From the NCBI GenBank assembly GCA_023396215.1, contig JAEWWW010000088.1, positions 1 to 26,976 on the forward strand: a DNA stretch of 26,976 bases. The letters run 5' to 3'. The translations under genes and the position numbers were made by a program. Positions 21,054-26,976 of this stretch are shown here, in pieces. The notes beneath the pieces were generated by a model that worked only from the letters and a program-made list of their open reading frames with translations, searched no databases and had not been told where the DNA came from. The stretch's first letter is position 1. Each line of letters begins with the position of its first letter. The stretch comes from Bacillota bacterium. Lineage in GTDB: Bacteria > Bacillota > Clostridia > Oscillospirales > Ruminococcaceae.

Positions 21054-21204
21054 ACCGGCTTCCTCCAATTTCGCTGTAAATTACATGCGCCGATGCAATC
21101 ATCAGGTTGTATCATAATTTTACGTTATCAACCTCCATAAGTCAACCGGGAGATAAGCATATTATTAATTTAACAAAAAATTTACAAAAAAATTTGAAAT
21201 ATTG

Positions 21205-21233
21205 TTGACATTTGCCAGAATAGCGCATATAAT
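21205..21233 (+). promoter_or_regulatory. Full-consensus promoter with an AT-rich upstream element
   Basis: TTGACA (21205-21210), exactly 17 bp, TATAAT (21228-21233). About 45 bp of A/T tracts (21157-21204) precede the -35, like an UP element. By sequence it is among the strongest promoters in the window and it drives the short unit 21240-21450. Confidence 0.9.
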
Positions 21234-21239
21234 AAAGGT

Positions 21240-21450
21240 GCAGAAAGGAAAGGAATTAAAAAGAAGCTGAATTTGAAAGGCGGTGGTTCCAATGTACAGT
21301 GAAGAGCCAAGCCAGACGACACGCGGCAGAGGGCCGCGGTCAGATACCAGACGAGTATATCGGCAGAATACAGCTACGCTTTAAGACCTTTGTGAACACC
21401 AGAAAATTAGAAACAAATCTAAAACCGGCAGCGTTGTCTGCCGGTTTTTT
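21240..21450 (+). ncRNA. Short highly expressed transcript (small mRNA or sRNA)
   Basis: It starts near 21240 from the consensus promoter and ends at AAAACCGGCAG (21421-21431), 6-nt loop, CTGCCGGTTTT (21438-21448) plus T run to 21450, a strong terminator. The only ORF with some RBS is the 30-codon one at 21292-21384. Purine-rich AGAAAGGAAAGGAATT near the 5' end could base-pair or serve as an SD-like site. No known RNA family recognised. Function unknown. Confidence 0.6.
21292..21384 (+). CDS. Putative 30-residue arginine-rich small protein
   Basis: The ORF begins MYSEEPSQTTRGRGPRSDTR and ends VYRQNTATL. It has seven Arg and a glycine-rich GRGPR centre, suggesting nucleic-acid binding or an unstructured peptide. 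AAAGGCGGTGG lies 5 bases before the ATG: a purine-rich but imperfect RBS. It lies fully inside the strongly promoted, terminator-closed transcript 21240-21450. The codon pattern is too short to judge. It may equally be non-coding. Confidence 0.45.
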   Translation: MYSEEPSQTTRGRGPRSDTRRVYRQNTATL

Positions 21451-21567
21451 GCGGCCTGGGTATGGGAGCGGGAGCTGGGGAGAGGAGCCTCCGGGCTTTT
21501 TGGGCGAGGCGGCGGGGTTGCCTCGCCCCGCAAAAGGCATTGTTCATAAAAAGTTTTGAACTTTCAC

Positions 21568-21597
21568 TTGAGCCGGGGCAGTAATATAGTGTATAAT
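21568..21597 (+). promoter_or_regulatory. Promoter of the cyclophilin gene
   Basis: TTGAGC (21568-21573), 18 bp, TATAAT (21592-21597), with the ATG 89 bases downstream. 21451-21567 holds only GC-rich sequence without recognisable features. Confidence 0.65.
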
Positions 21598-21685
21598 CTC
21601 ACAGAAGCGGCGGGCCGGGCCGGAGCGTTTCGGTTGCCTGCAGCAGGCGGCGGCCTGCCAAAAAAACACAGGAGGCAAAGAAGGT

Positions 21686-22573
21686 ATGAAGAGAACCCTT
21701 TCTTTTATGATAACAACCGTGGTGCTGGCGGCGGCGCTGGCAGGGTGCGGAGGCGGCCAGCAAAGCGAGCCCGGCCAGCAGTCCTCCTCCTCCGGCAGCG
21801 GTGAGCCGGCGGAGGGCGAGGCGGTGGTGCTCAAGCAGTATGAGCAGCCCCAGCCGGGAAGCGAGATTGCCACCATCAAAACCAATCAGGGCGATATTCA
21901 GGTGATGTTCTTTCCACAGGAAGCCCCCAAGGCGGTGGAAAACTTTATCACCAACGCCAAGAACGGCTACTATGACGGCCTGATTTTTCATCGGGTGATA
22001 CAGGACTTTATGATACAGGGCGGCAGCCCGGGCGGCGACGGCCTTGGCGGCGAAAGCATCTGGGGCGTTCCCTTTGAGGACGAGTTTTCTGATAGCCTGC
22101 ACAACTTCAGGGGCGCTTTGTCGATGGCCAATTCCGGTTTTCACAGCAACGGCAGCCAGTTCTTTATTGTGCAGAACAATACCCCCATTACCGACCAAGC
22201 CGACCTTGAATCAGCGCTGCTGAACATCTATATGAACAAAGAGGTTTATGCGGCTCAGCTTTATCTGGAAGAGCAGCGGACGGCGGGCAAGAGCGACGCC
22301 GAGCTTAACAGCCTTGTGGATGAGCTTAACGCCCAACTGAGCGAAAAAGCCGGGGAGGGCGTGCCCGAGGCGGAAAAAGAGCGGTTGAGCGCTGTCATGG
22401 AAAAATACAAAGAGGTGGGCGGCACCCCCTTTCTGGATAACAAGCACACCGTCTTTGGGCAGGTGATTTCCGGGATGGATATTGTGGATAAAATTGCCGC
22501 GCTGCCCACCGACGAGAGCGACAAACCGCTGGAGCAGGTGGTTATCGAGAGCATCACCTTTACCACCGTATAA
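21686..22573 (+). CDS. Lipoprotein peptidyl-prolyl cis-trans isomerase (cyclophilin type)
   Basis: A 295-residue protein. It has a signal peptide with lipobox LAGC (Cys21), then a Ser/Gly-rich linker (residues 23-48), then a cyclophilin domain: YYDGLIFHRVIQDFMIQGGSP, FRGALSMANSGFHSNGSQFFIV, and HTVFGQVISGMDIVDKIA. An insertion of ~70 charged residues (about 175-245) splits the domain between SQFFIV and FLDNKHTVFG; the same is seen in other clostridial lipoprotein cyclophilins. It probably folds exported proteins at the outer membrane face. ATG 21686 with AGGAGGCAAAG upstream. It has its own promoter; plsY follows 137 bases later and might be read through. Confidence 0.93.
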   Translation: MKRTLSFMITTVVLAAALAGCGGGQQSEPGQQSSSSGSGEPAEGEAVVLKQYEQPQPGSEIATIKTNQGDIQVMFFPQEAPKAVENFITNAKNGYYDGLIFHRVIQDFMIQGGSPGGDGLGGESIWGVPFEDEFSDSLHNFRGALSMANSGFHSNGSQFFIVQNNTPITDQADLESALLNIYMNKEVYAAQLYLEEQRTAGKSDAELNSLVDELNAQLSEKAGEGVPEAEKERLSAVMEKYKEVGGTPFLDNKHTVFGQVISGMDIVDKIAALPTDESDKPLEQVVIESITFTTV

Positions 22574-22709
22574 GCAGCCCCGGCCCCGGCGGGGGATACA
22601 GGGCTTTTTGGCAAACCAACTGACGCAGGGGGAGAGAATCCGCCCTGCGCGGGTATAACTTTGAGGTAGACGGGCATGCTGACCACAGGCGTGCCGGATG
22701 GAGGATAGG

Positions 22710-23357
22710 ATGAGCACTTTGTCGGTTCTGGCCGCTGTGCTGGCGGCGATACAGGGCTACCTGCTGGGCAGCGTCAGCTTCGCCGTGATTGTTTCAAGGA
22801 TTATGGCGAAGGACGATGTTCGTAAGTATGGCAGCGGCAACGCCGGCATGACCAATATGCTGCGGGTTTATGGCAAAAAGGCTGCGGCGTGGGTGCTGCT
22901 GGGCGATTTTTCAAAAGGCATTGCGGCGGTGGCCCTTGCGCGGCTGCTCTTTGACTGGCTGGGGGCCGGTTTTATGGATGGCGGTTACATCGGCGGGCTG
23001 TTTGCCCTGCTGGGCCATCTCTTCCCCCTTTACTTCGGCTTTCGGGGAGGCAAGGGGGTGCTGACCTCCTGCGGCATTATGCTGCTGCTTAACCCGCTGG
23101 TGTTTCTGATTACCGTGCTGCCCATGGTGGTGCTGGTGTTTGCGGTGCGCATCGTTTCGCTGGCCTCGATACTGGGCGGGGTGATTTACCCCATCGTTAC
23201 CTATCTGGTGCTTTCGTCGCAGGGAACGCCCGCCTTTTTTGACACCTTTTTTGCCGCCATGCTGGGGATGATTGTCATCATCATGCACCGGCAGAATATC
23301 AAGCGGCTGCTGGCCGGTACCGAAAACCGCTTTGGCTCCAAACCGAAGCAGAGCTAG
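22710..23357 (+). CDS. plsY: Acyl-phosphate:glycerol-3-phosphate acyltransferase
   Basis: A 215-residue membrane protein with five to seven helices and the PlsY motifs: GSVSFAVIVSR, KYGSGNAGMTNMLRVYGKKAA (motif with G-S-G-N-x-G), and HLFPLYFGFRGGKGVLTS. It makes lysophosphatidic acid from acyl-phosphate and glycerol-3-phosphate, the first step of phospholipid synthesis. The start ATG 22710 has GGAGG 5 bases upstream, so the ATG at 22698 is part of the RBS region. gpsA, which makes its substrate, follows but is separated by a terminator and a CRISPR remnant. Confidence 0.95.
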   Translation: MSTLSVLAAVLAAIQGYLLGSVSFAVIVSRIMAKDDVRKYGSGNAGMTNMLRVYGKKAAAWVLLGDFSKGIAAVALARLLFDWLGAGFMDGGYIGGLFALLGHLFPLYFGFRGGKGVLTSCGIMLLLNPLVFLITVLPMVVLVFAVRIVSLASILGGVIYPIVTYLVLSSQGTPAFFDTFFAAMLGMIVIIMHRQNIKRLLAGTENRFGSKPKQS

Positions 23358-23415
23358 GCCGCCGGGCGATACCGCCTGCTCCGGGGCTGGGTTTAACCGA
23401 TGATTGTTTTATCAG

Positions 23416-23443
23416 AAGCCTTTGCCCAAGGGCAAGGGCTTTT
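23416..23443 (+). terminator. plsY terminator
   Basis: AAGCCTTTGCCC (23416-23427) pairs with GGGCAAGGGCTT (23430-23441), 12 potential pairs (one G-U; effective loop slightly larger), then T. It lies 59 bases after the plsY stop. Confidence 0.7.
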
Positions 23444-23465
23444 GCTCTACCACCGGGTTTGGATG

Positions 23466-23698
23466 GTCGCCTCCCTCGCGGGGGTGTGGGTTGAAATGTT
23501 GACGAGGCTCATGACTTTAAAAATCCTTTCAGTCACCTCATTCGCGGGAGGTGTGGATTGAAATGAGACCGCTGCCGTACTCATGGGCCAGATGGAAAGT
23601 CGCCTCCCGCGAGGGGGGCGGGTTGGAATCAACAGGAAATGCACCGCAAGTATGAGGCGTGCATCGCTTCTTCCCTCGTGGGAAAGATGGATTAAAAC
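23466..23698 (+). CRISPR. Decayed type I-C-like CRISPR array, four repeats, no cas genes
   Basis: Four degenerate repeats lie at 23466-23497, 23532-23564, 23599-23629 and 23666-23698, with three spacers of 34, 34 and 36 bp: regular 66-67-67 bp spacing. Each repeat starts GTCGC/GTCAC-like, contains a CCTCCC...GGGAGG-like stem and ends in GGATTGAAAT or a variant, the pattern of type I-C repeats. Repeats differ from each other at several positions; the fourth is the most divergent (ATTAAAAC end). In reverse translation the familiar spurious 'HTPAREAT' string appears. No cas gene is in the window. The last repeat ends 3 bases before the gpsA ribosome binding site. Confidence 0.85.
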
Positions 23699-23716
23699 AA
23701 AAGGAGAAACATTGCG

Positions 23717-24730
23717 ATGGCAAAGGTTATGATACTGGGCGCAGGGGGCTTTGGCTGCTCGCTGGCGGTGATGTGCCAAAAGGCCGGGCATCAGGTTACC
23801 CTGTGGACCCCCTTTGAGGAAGCGGCCGCACGGCTGGCGCAGGAGCGGCAGCAACCCAAGCTGCTGCCGGGGGTGGAGCTGCCCCTGGAGGTGCGGGTCA
23901 CCAGCGACCCGGGCGCCGCTGCCGATGCCCAGCTGCTGCTGGTGGCCACCCCTTCCTTTGCGGTGGGCAGCGCCTGCCGCGCGGTGGCAGATATATTGCC
24001 GCCGGGGGTGCCGGTGGCCTGCGCCTCAAAGGGCCTTGAGCCGGAAAGCTACCGCCTGCTTTCAGAGGTGATAGAGCAGGAGCTGCCCCGCAACCCGGCG
24101 GTGGCCCTGAGCGGGCCTTCCCATGCCGAGGAGGTGGCCCGCGGAGTGCCTACCAGCATGGTGGCGGCGTCAACCAGCCGCGCGGCTGCCCAGCAGGTGC
24201 AGGACCAGTTGATGAACCCCGGCTTGCGCATCTATGTCAGCGACGATTTAACCGGCGTGCAGCTTGGCGGTGCGCTGAAAAACGTTATTGCCCTTGCGGC
24301 GGGCATCTGCGACGGTCTGGCGCTGGGCGATAACGCCAAGGCGGCGCTGATGACCCGGGGCATCACCGAGATTGCCCGTCTGGGGGTGGCGCTGGGGGCC
24401 AAAAGCGAAACCTTTGCCGGGCTTTCGGGCATCGGCGACCTGATTGTGACCTGCACCTCGATGCACTCGCGCAACCGCAGGGCAGGGCTGCTGATTGGGC
24501 AGGGCTGCACAGCGCAGCAGGCCATCCAGCAGGTGGGGCAGACGGTGGAGGGCTACACCAGCGCCGGCTGCGCCTACCATCTGGCCGCCAAAACCGGGGT
24601 GGAGATGCCGATTATCACCGAAACCTACCGGGTGCTGTATGAAGACAAAAGCCCCACCGAGGCCATCACCGACCTGATGGGGCGGCCCAAGCGCCATGAA
24701 TCAGAAGTTATCTGGCTGCTGACCAAATAA
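23717..24730 (+). CDS. gpsA: NAD(P)H-dependent glycerol-3-phosphate dehydrogenase
   Basis: A 337-residue cytosolic enzyme reducing dihydroxyacetone phosphate to sn-glycerol-3-phosphate for phospholipids. The Rossmann motif G8AGGFG13 is at the N-terminus. SKGLE (Lys105), LSGPSHAEEVARGVPT (131-146) and the catalytic Lys188 in GGALKNVIALAAGICDGL are present, with the C-terminal GLSGIGDLIVTCTS and RNRR motifs. ATG 23717 has AAAGGAG 10 bases upstream, immediately after the CRISPR remnant. It may have its own unseen promoter, perhaps in the remnant. A GC-rich hairpin at 24777-24807 closes it. Confidence 0.97.
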   Translation: MAKVMILGAGGFGCSLAVMCQKAGHQVTLWTPFEEAAARLAQERQQPKLLPGVELPLEVRVTSDPGAAADAQLLLVATPSFAVGSACRAVADILPPGVPVACASKGLEPESYRLLSEVIEQELPRNPAVALSGPSHAEEVARGVPTSMVAASTSRAAAQQVQDQLMNPGLRIYVSDDLTGVQLGGALKNVIALAAGICDGLALGDNAKAALMTRGITEIARLGVALGAKSETFAGLSGIGDLIVTCTSMHSRNRRAGLLIGQGCTAQQAIQQVGQTVEGYTSAGCAYHLAAKTGVEMPIITETYRVLYEDKSPTEAITDLMGRPKRHESEVIWLLTK

Positions 24731-24776
24731 TGCGGGGGCAACCCCCGCTCGGCATAGACACTGGATTCTGATAATA

Positions 24777-24991
24777 GAAAGCCCCCCGGCGCTGCCGGGG
24801 GGCTTTCTAGGGTGATACCTTCTACAATGGGGACTTCGTGTTCTGCGCAAAACTTGGGAGTTTTGCGTCCAGCCCTCCCCCTCGTGAGCACCCCCAAGCA
24901 GAACTGCCCGCGGGGTGAATGGAGTGCAGCTTGCTCCGACGAGCGGCACATGTCCGCCTGCGCGATAAATTTTCTTAACCTACTTTTAGAA
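24777..24991. repeat. Structured interspersed repeat, copy 3 (diverged), with hairpin on the left
   Basis: A 14-bp perfect hairpin, GAAAGCCCCCCGGC/GCCGGGGGGCTTTC (24777-24807), probably the gpsA terminator, is followed by a diverged copy of the repeat at 14757 and 16107. Shared blocks include GGGGACTTCGTG, TTTTGCGTCCAGCC, TCCCCCTCGTG and CATGTCCGCCTGCGCGATA. The AACTGTT hairpin region is replaced. The distal end overlaps the last codons and stop of the response regulator gene (24986). Confidence 0.75.
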
Positions 24992-25660
24992 CAGCTTATC
25001 CAGCCCCAGCTCCCGCAGCGAGTTGACGATATCCTTGGTGCGGCGGCACTGGAACTTGCGCAGGATGCCCTGTATCTGGGTTTTGACGGTGACCACCTCC
25101 ACCGAGCGTATCTGGGCGATTTCAGAAACCTTTTTGTCCTCCAGCAGCAGGTGTATCAAATCCCTTTCGGCGGGGGTCAGGGAGGTGATGTTGTTCACAA
25201 AATAAAGCAGGCTCTGCTCTGAGCGCTTCAGGCGGCTGAACTCTGCGTAAACCCGGTTTTGTATCTGGGGGATGAGCGACGGTGTGCCGTTGTAGGCGTT
25301 GCGGATATGCTCTAAAATCACCTCGTCCGGCTCGGTTTTGATAATATAGTCCACCGCCCCGCAGGAAAGGGCCGAGAAAATCAGGTCGTCGGTTTCGTGG
25401 ACGGTTAAAAAGATGATATCCACATCGATATGCTCTTTATAAATCTGCTTGGCCGCTTCGATGCCCGAATCGATTTTCTCCATCTCCATATCCATCAGCA
25501 GGATATCGGCCGGGACGCTGCGGGCCAGCTCGACAATCTCTTTGCCGCTGGCGGCGGCACCCACTACTTCCATATCGTCGCACTGGTTAATGAGGCGGAT
25601 GAAATTGGCGCGGATAATGGGAAAGTCCTCGGCGATTAAAACCTTGATTTTAGAATCCAT
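24986..25660 (-). CDS. NarL/FixJ-type response regulator
   Basis: A 224-residue two-domain regulator. The receiver domain (1-120) has E11-D12, phospho-acceptor Asp57 (ILLMDMEME), Thr86 (FLTVHE) and Lys108 (YIIKTEP). A C-terminal LuxR-type helix-turn-helix (about 155-215) has LTPAERDLIHLLLEDKKVSEIAQIRSVEVVTVKTQIQGILRKF. It would activate target promoters when phosphorylated by a sensor kinase, but no kinase gene is in view. The start ATG 25660 has only a weak AAGGGG RBS. The C-terminal codons lie in the end of repeat copy 3. The minus-strand neighbour is a substrate-binding protein, so uptake control is a guess. Confidence 0.88.
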   Translation of the reverse strand: MDSKIKVLIAEDFPIIRANFIRLINQCDDMEVVGAAASGKEIVELARSVPADILLMDMEMEKIDSGIEAAKQIYKEHIDVDIIFLTVHETDDLIFSALSCGAVDYIIKTEPDEVILEHIRNAYNGTPSLIPQIQNRVYAEFSRLKRSEQSLLYFVNNITSLTPAERDLIHLLLEDKKVSEIAQIRSVEVVTVKTQIQGILRKFQCRRTKDIVNSLRELGLDKLF

Positions 25661-26144
25661 ACAGGAAAAACCCCTTACTTTGCGGTTGATGACACAGCTG
25701 TTTTGTCGATGGCATATACCCTATAAAGACACAAAAAGGCCGGTTTGTCAAGGGAAGGCCGGCGGCGCTTGCATGTTCTGCGAAACATGCGGCGTCTTGC
25801 AGACGCGAAGTGCCTCGCGGGCGGGGCCGGGCCCCAGCGTACCCCCAGCCTCCGGCGAGGTTTCTATCCGCGGCCTATAGTGACACTGGTGTTCCATGGG
25901 GATACGTCGGTCTGCCGAAGGCAGCACGCGCTTTTGGCCTGTGTACGGATATGAAGGCTACGCCCTTGCAATCCCCTCTTCGCTGAGCAGCCGGTAGTTT
26001 GCTTAAAAACTTGCGGTACTTAGGTGTAGTCTTCCCCGGTTTTGCGCCGTCATGGGCGCTTTGCCGATAAATTGTAGAATGCGAGGGGCTGTTCGCCCCC
26101 CGCATCTTATGCTGCGCCATGCAGCCAATGTTTGGTTTTATGCC
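25661..26144. other. Gene-free GC-rich region with several hairpins
   Basis: Nothing coding is supported here. It contains small perfect hairpins, GCATGTT/AACATGC (25771-25790) and GCGTCT/AGACGC (25792-25806), and a segment (about 25950-26080) that looks like the GC-rich interspersed repeat debris typical of this kind of genome. A TTGACA-like -35 on the minus strand (25751-25746) has no good -10 partner. ORFs through the area look like repeat translations. Confidence 0.5.
26079..26105 (-). terminator. Hairpin after the substrate-binding protein gene
   Basis: ATGCGAGGGGC (26079-26089) pairs with GCCCCCCGCAT (26095-26105), 11 positions with one mismatch. The T tail on the minus strand is poor, so it may be a weak terminator. 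Confidence 0.5.
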
Positions 26145-26976
26145 TTACTGGGCAAATGCCTGAGCCATCAGGTCGGTTCTTACATAGGTGTCAACGCTGC
26201 CTTCTTTGACCTTGCCTTCTTTGATGAAGTAGTCGAGCTGCAGCTGATACAGAGCCTTCATACCGCCGTTGTCGACCAGCTCTTTGATCTGAGCGGAGGT
26301 GAAGTTTACAACGTTATCTCTGCCCTTGTTGAAGGTTTCATAGTCGGTGCCGGCAAACTCTGCGGCGCTCTTGATGCTCTCATCAAAGTTGGCGTCTCTG
26401 TAGTCGTAGCATTTGTTAAGGGCGCGGATAAAACGAACCGCCACGTCGGGGTTTTTCTCGAGGTACTCAGGGGTTACGGTCCAGCTGGAGGGGAAGGAGC
26501 TCTCGGAGGAGAAGTCCTGAGTGGAGGCGATGACGTTGAGGTTGTCGGCGCCCACGTTGTCCTGCACGTTGGTGGCGTGGATATCCCAGCAAGCGATAAC
26601 GTCGACCTGCTTGGAAATAAAGGCTGTAACGGCGCCCGCCATATCCATATTCATAATGGTGACGTCGTCCTTGGTCAGGCCGGCTTTGGCCAGCGCCAGG
26701 TTCAGGATAACCTCACCGGAGGTGCCCAGCTGGGTGGCAACTACTTTGCCTTTGAGGTCTTCAATCTTCTCGATGCCCGAAGACTTGTGGGCCATAATTC
26801 TCTCGGAGTTGCCCAGGTTGTTCAACGAGATGATGTGGATTTTGTTTTCGGCTGCGAGGGTGTGCGCGCCGTGGCCGATGTAACCAAACTGGATGTCACC
26901 GGCGACCATTGCGGCAACCTCGGGAGGGCCGGAGGTGAACTTCACCCATTCAACGTCAAGACCCTCGGCCTTGAAG
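26145..26976 (-). CDS. ABC transporter substrate-binding protein, SsuA/NMT1-like (N-terminus cut off)
   Basis: At least 277 codons; the reading frame stays open to the window end, so the N-terminus (signal peptide and lipobox) lies outside. The VEWVKFTSGPPEVAAMVAGDIQFGYIGHG segment is the diagnostic start of the ligand-binding core of nitrate/sulfonate/taurine (SsuA/TauA/NMT1-like) proteins. DLKGKVVATQLGTSGEVILNLAL follows. It would capture a small organic anion, such as a sulfonate, or a pyrimidine-like compound, for an ABC importer. The half-size TSUP genes at 19250 could export sulfite, but they are 6 kb away. The ABC permease and ATPase are not seen; they may lie to the right. Confidence 0.85.
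   Translation of the reverse strand, partial: FKAEGLDVEWVKFTSGPPEVAAMVAGDIQFGYIGHGAHTLAAENKIHIISLNNLGNSERIMAHKSSGIEKIEDLKGKVVATQLGTSGEVILNLALAKAGLTKDDVTIMNMDMAGAVTAFISKQVDVIACWDIHATNVQDNVGADNLNVIASTQDFSSESSFPSSWTVTPEYLEKNPDVAVRFIRALNKCYDYRDANFDESIKSAAEFAGTDYETFNKGRDNVVNFTSAQIKELVDNGGMKALYQLQLDYFIKEGKVKEGSVDTYVRTDLMAQAFAQ

Noticed and set aside
23447..23854. Minus-strand ORF containing 'STHTPAREAT'
   Set aside because: It is the well-known spurious translation of a type I-C CRISPR repeat; the array is the true feature.
25875..26120. Minus-strand ORF of 81 codons in the right-hand gap
   Set aside because: No RBS, and the DNA looks like interspersed repeat debris; no domain recognised.
1..26976. 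tRNA or rRNA genes
   Set aside because: No T-loop GGTTCGAATCC-like boxes in cloverleaf context or conserved rRNA blocks were seen on either strand by eye; a tRNAscan run would settle it.

Overview
The window is a piece of a GC-rich, low-complexity-poor Firmicutes chromosome, most likely a clostridial (Oscillospiraceae/Ruminococcaceae-like) anaerobe. The evidence is gene content: the yaaO-darA-holB-ricT core cluster, a SpoIIQ-like M23 protein, DUF6809, DUF4358 and DUF1292 proteins, a GGGtGRT protein, a clostridial ferredoxin, a queG gene, strong AAGGAGG ribosome binding sites and sigma-A promoters. No rRNA, tRNA, transposase or phage gene was seen. Many genes start with TTG or GTG, and three appear to start with ATC or CTG.

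Left end (1-1400): GC-rich repeats, a DUF6809 gene and two small ribbon-helix-helix (RHH) regulator genes, all on the minus strand. Each RHH gene faces a short plus-strand transcription unit carried by an almost perfect 78-bp repeat. Each RHH promoter has a palindromic operator-like sequence in its 17-bp spacer. 1530-3570: a plus-strand operon of an IscU/NifU-like scaffold and the GGGtGRT protein, with an operator-like site resembling that of the neighbouring RHH gene. 3600-5805: a YczE-type membrane protein, then a CorC/HlyC transporter gene preceded by a 240-nt leader with a 19-codon ORF and a terminator-like hairpin.

6096-13738: nine minus-strand genes reading leftward from a degenerate NERD-like membrane protein through queG, femAB-like, yaaO-like decarboxylase, darA, holB (TTG start), ricT, a 56-residue ferredoxin and a PAP2 phosphatase. 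The cluster matches the Bacillus yaaO-tmk-darA-yaaR-holB-ricT order except that tmk and yaaR are missing here. 14172-18240 (plus): a DUF4358 lipoprotein, a DUF1624 membrane acyltransferase-like protein, a possible unknown small RNA and typA (TTG start), separated by copies of a ~200-bp structured repeat.

18372-21053 (minus): SpoIIQ-like protein with a sigma-F-like promoter, two half-size TSUP transporters, a small inverted-repeat element, a likely 6S RNA and a DUF1292 gene. 21205-21450 holds a very strong promoter driving a ~210-nt transcript with a 30-codon basic ORF. Then a cyclophilin lipoprotein, plsY and gpsA (phospholipid synthesis, plus strand), with a decayed four-repeat type I-C CRISPR remnant between plsY and gpsA and no cas genes. 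The right end holds a NarL/LuxR-type response regulator and a truncated SsuA/NMT1-like substrate-binding protein, both minus strand.
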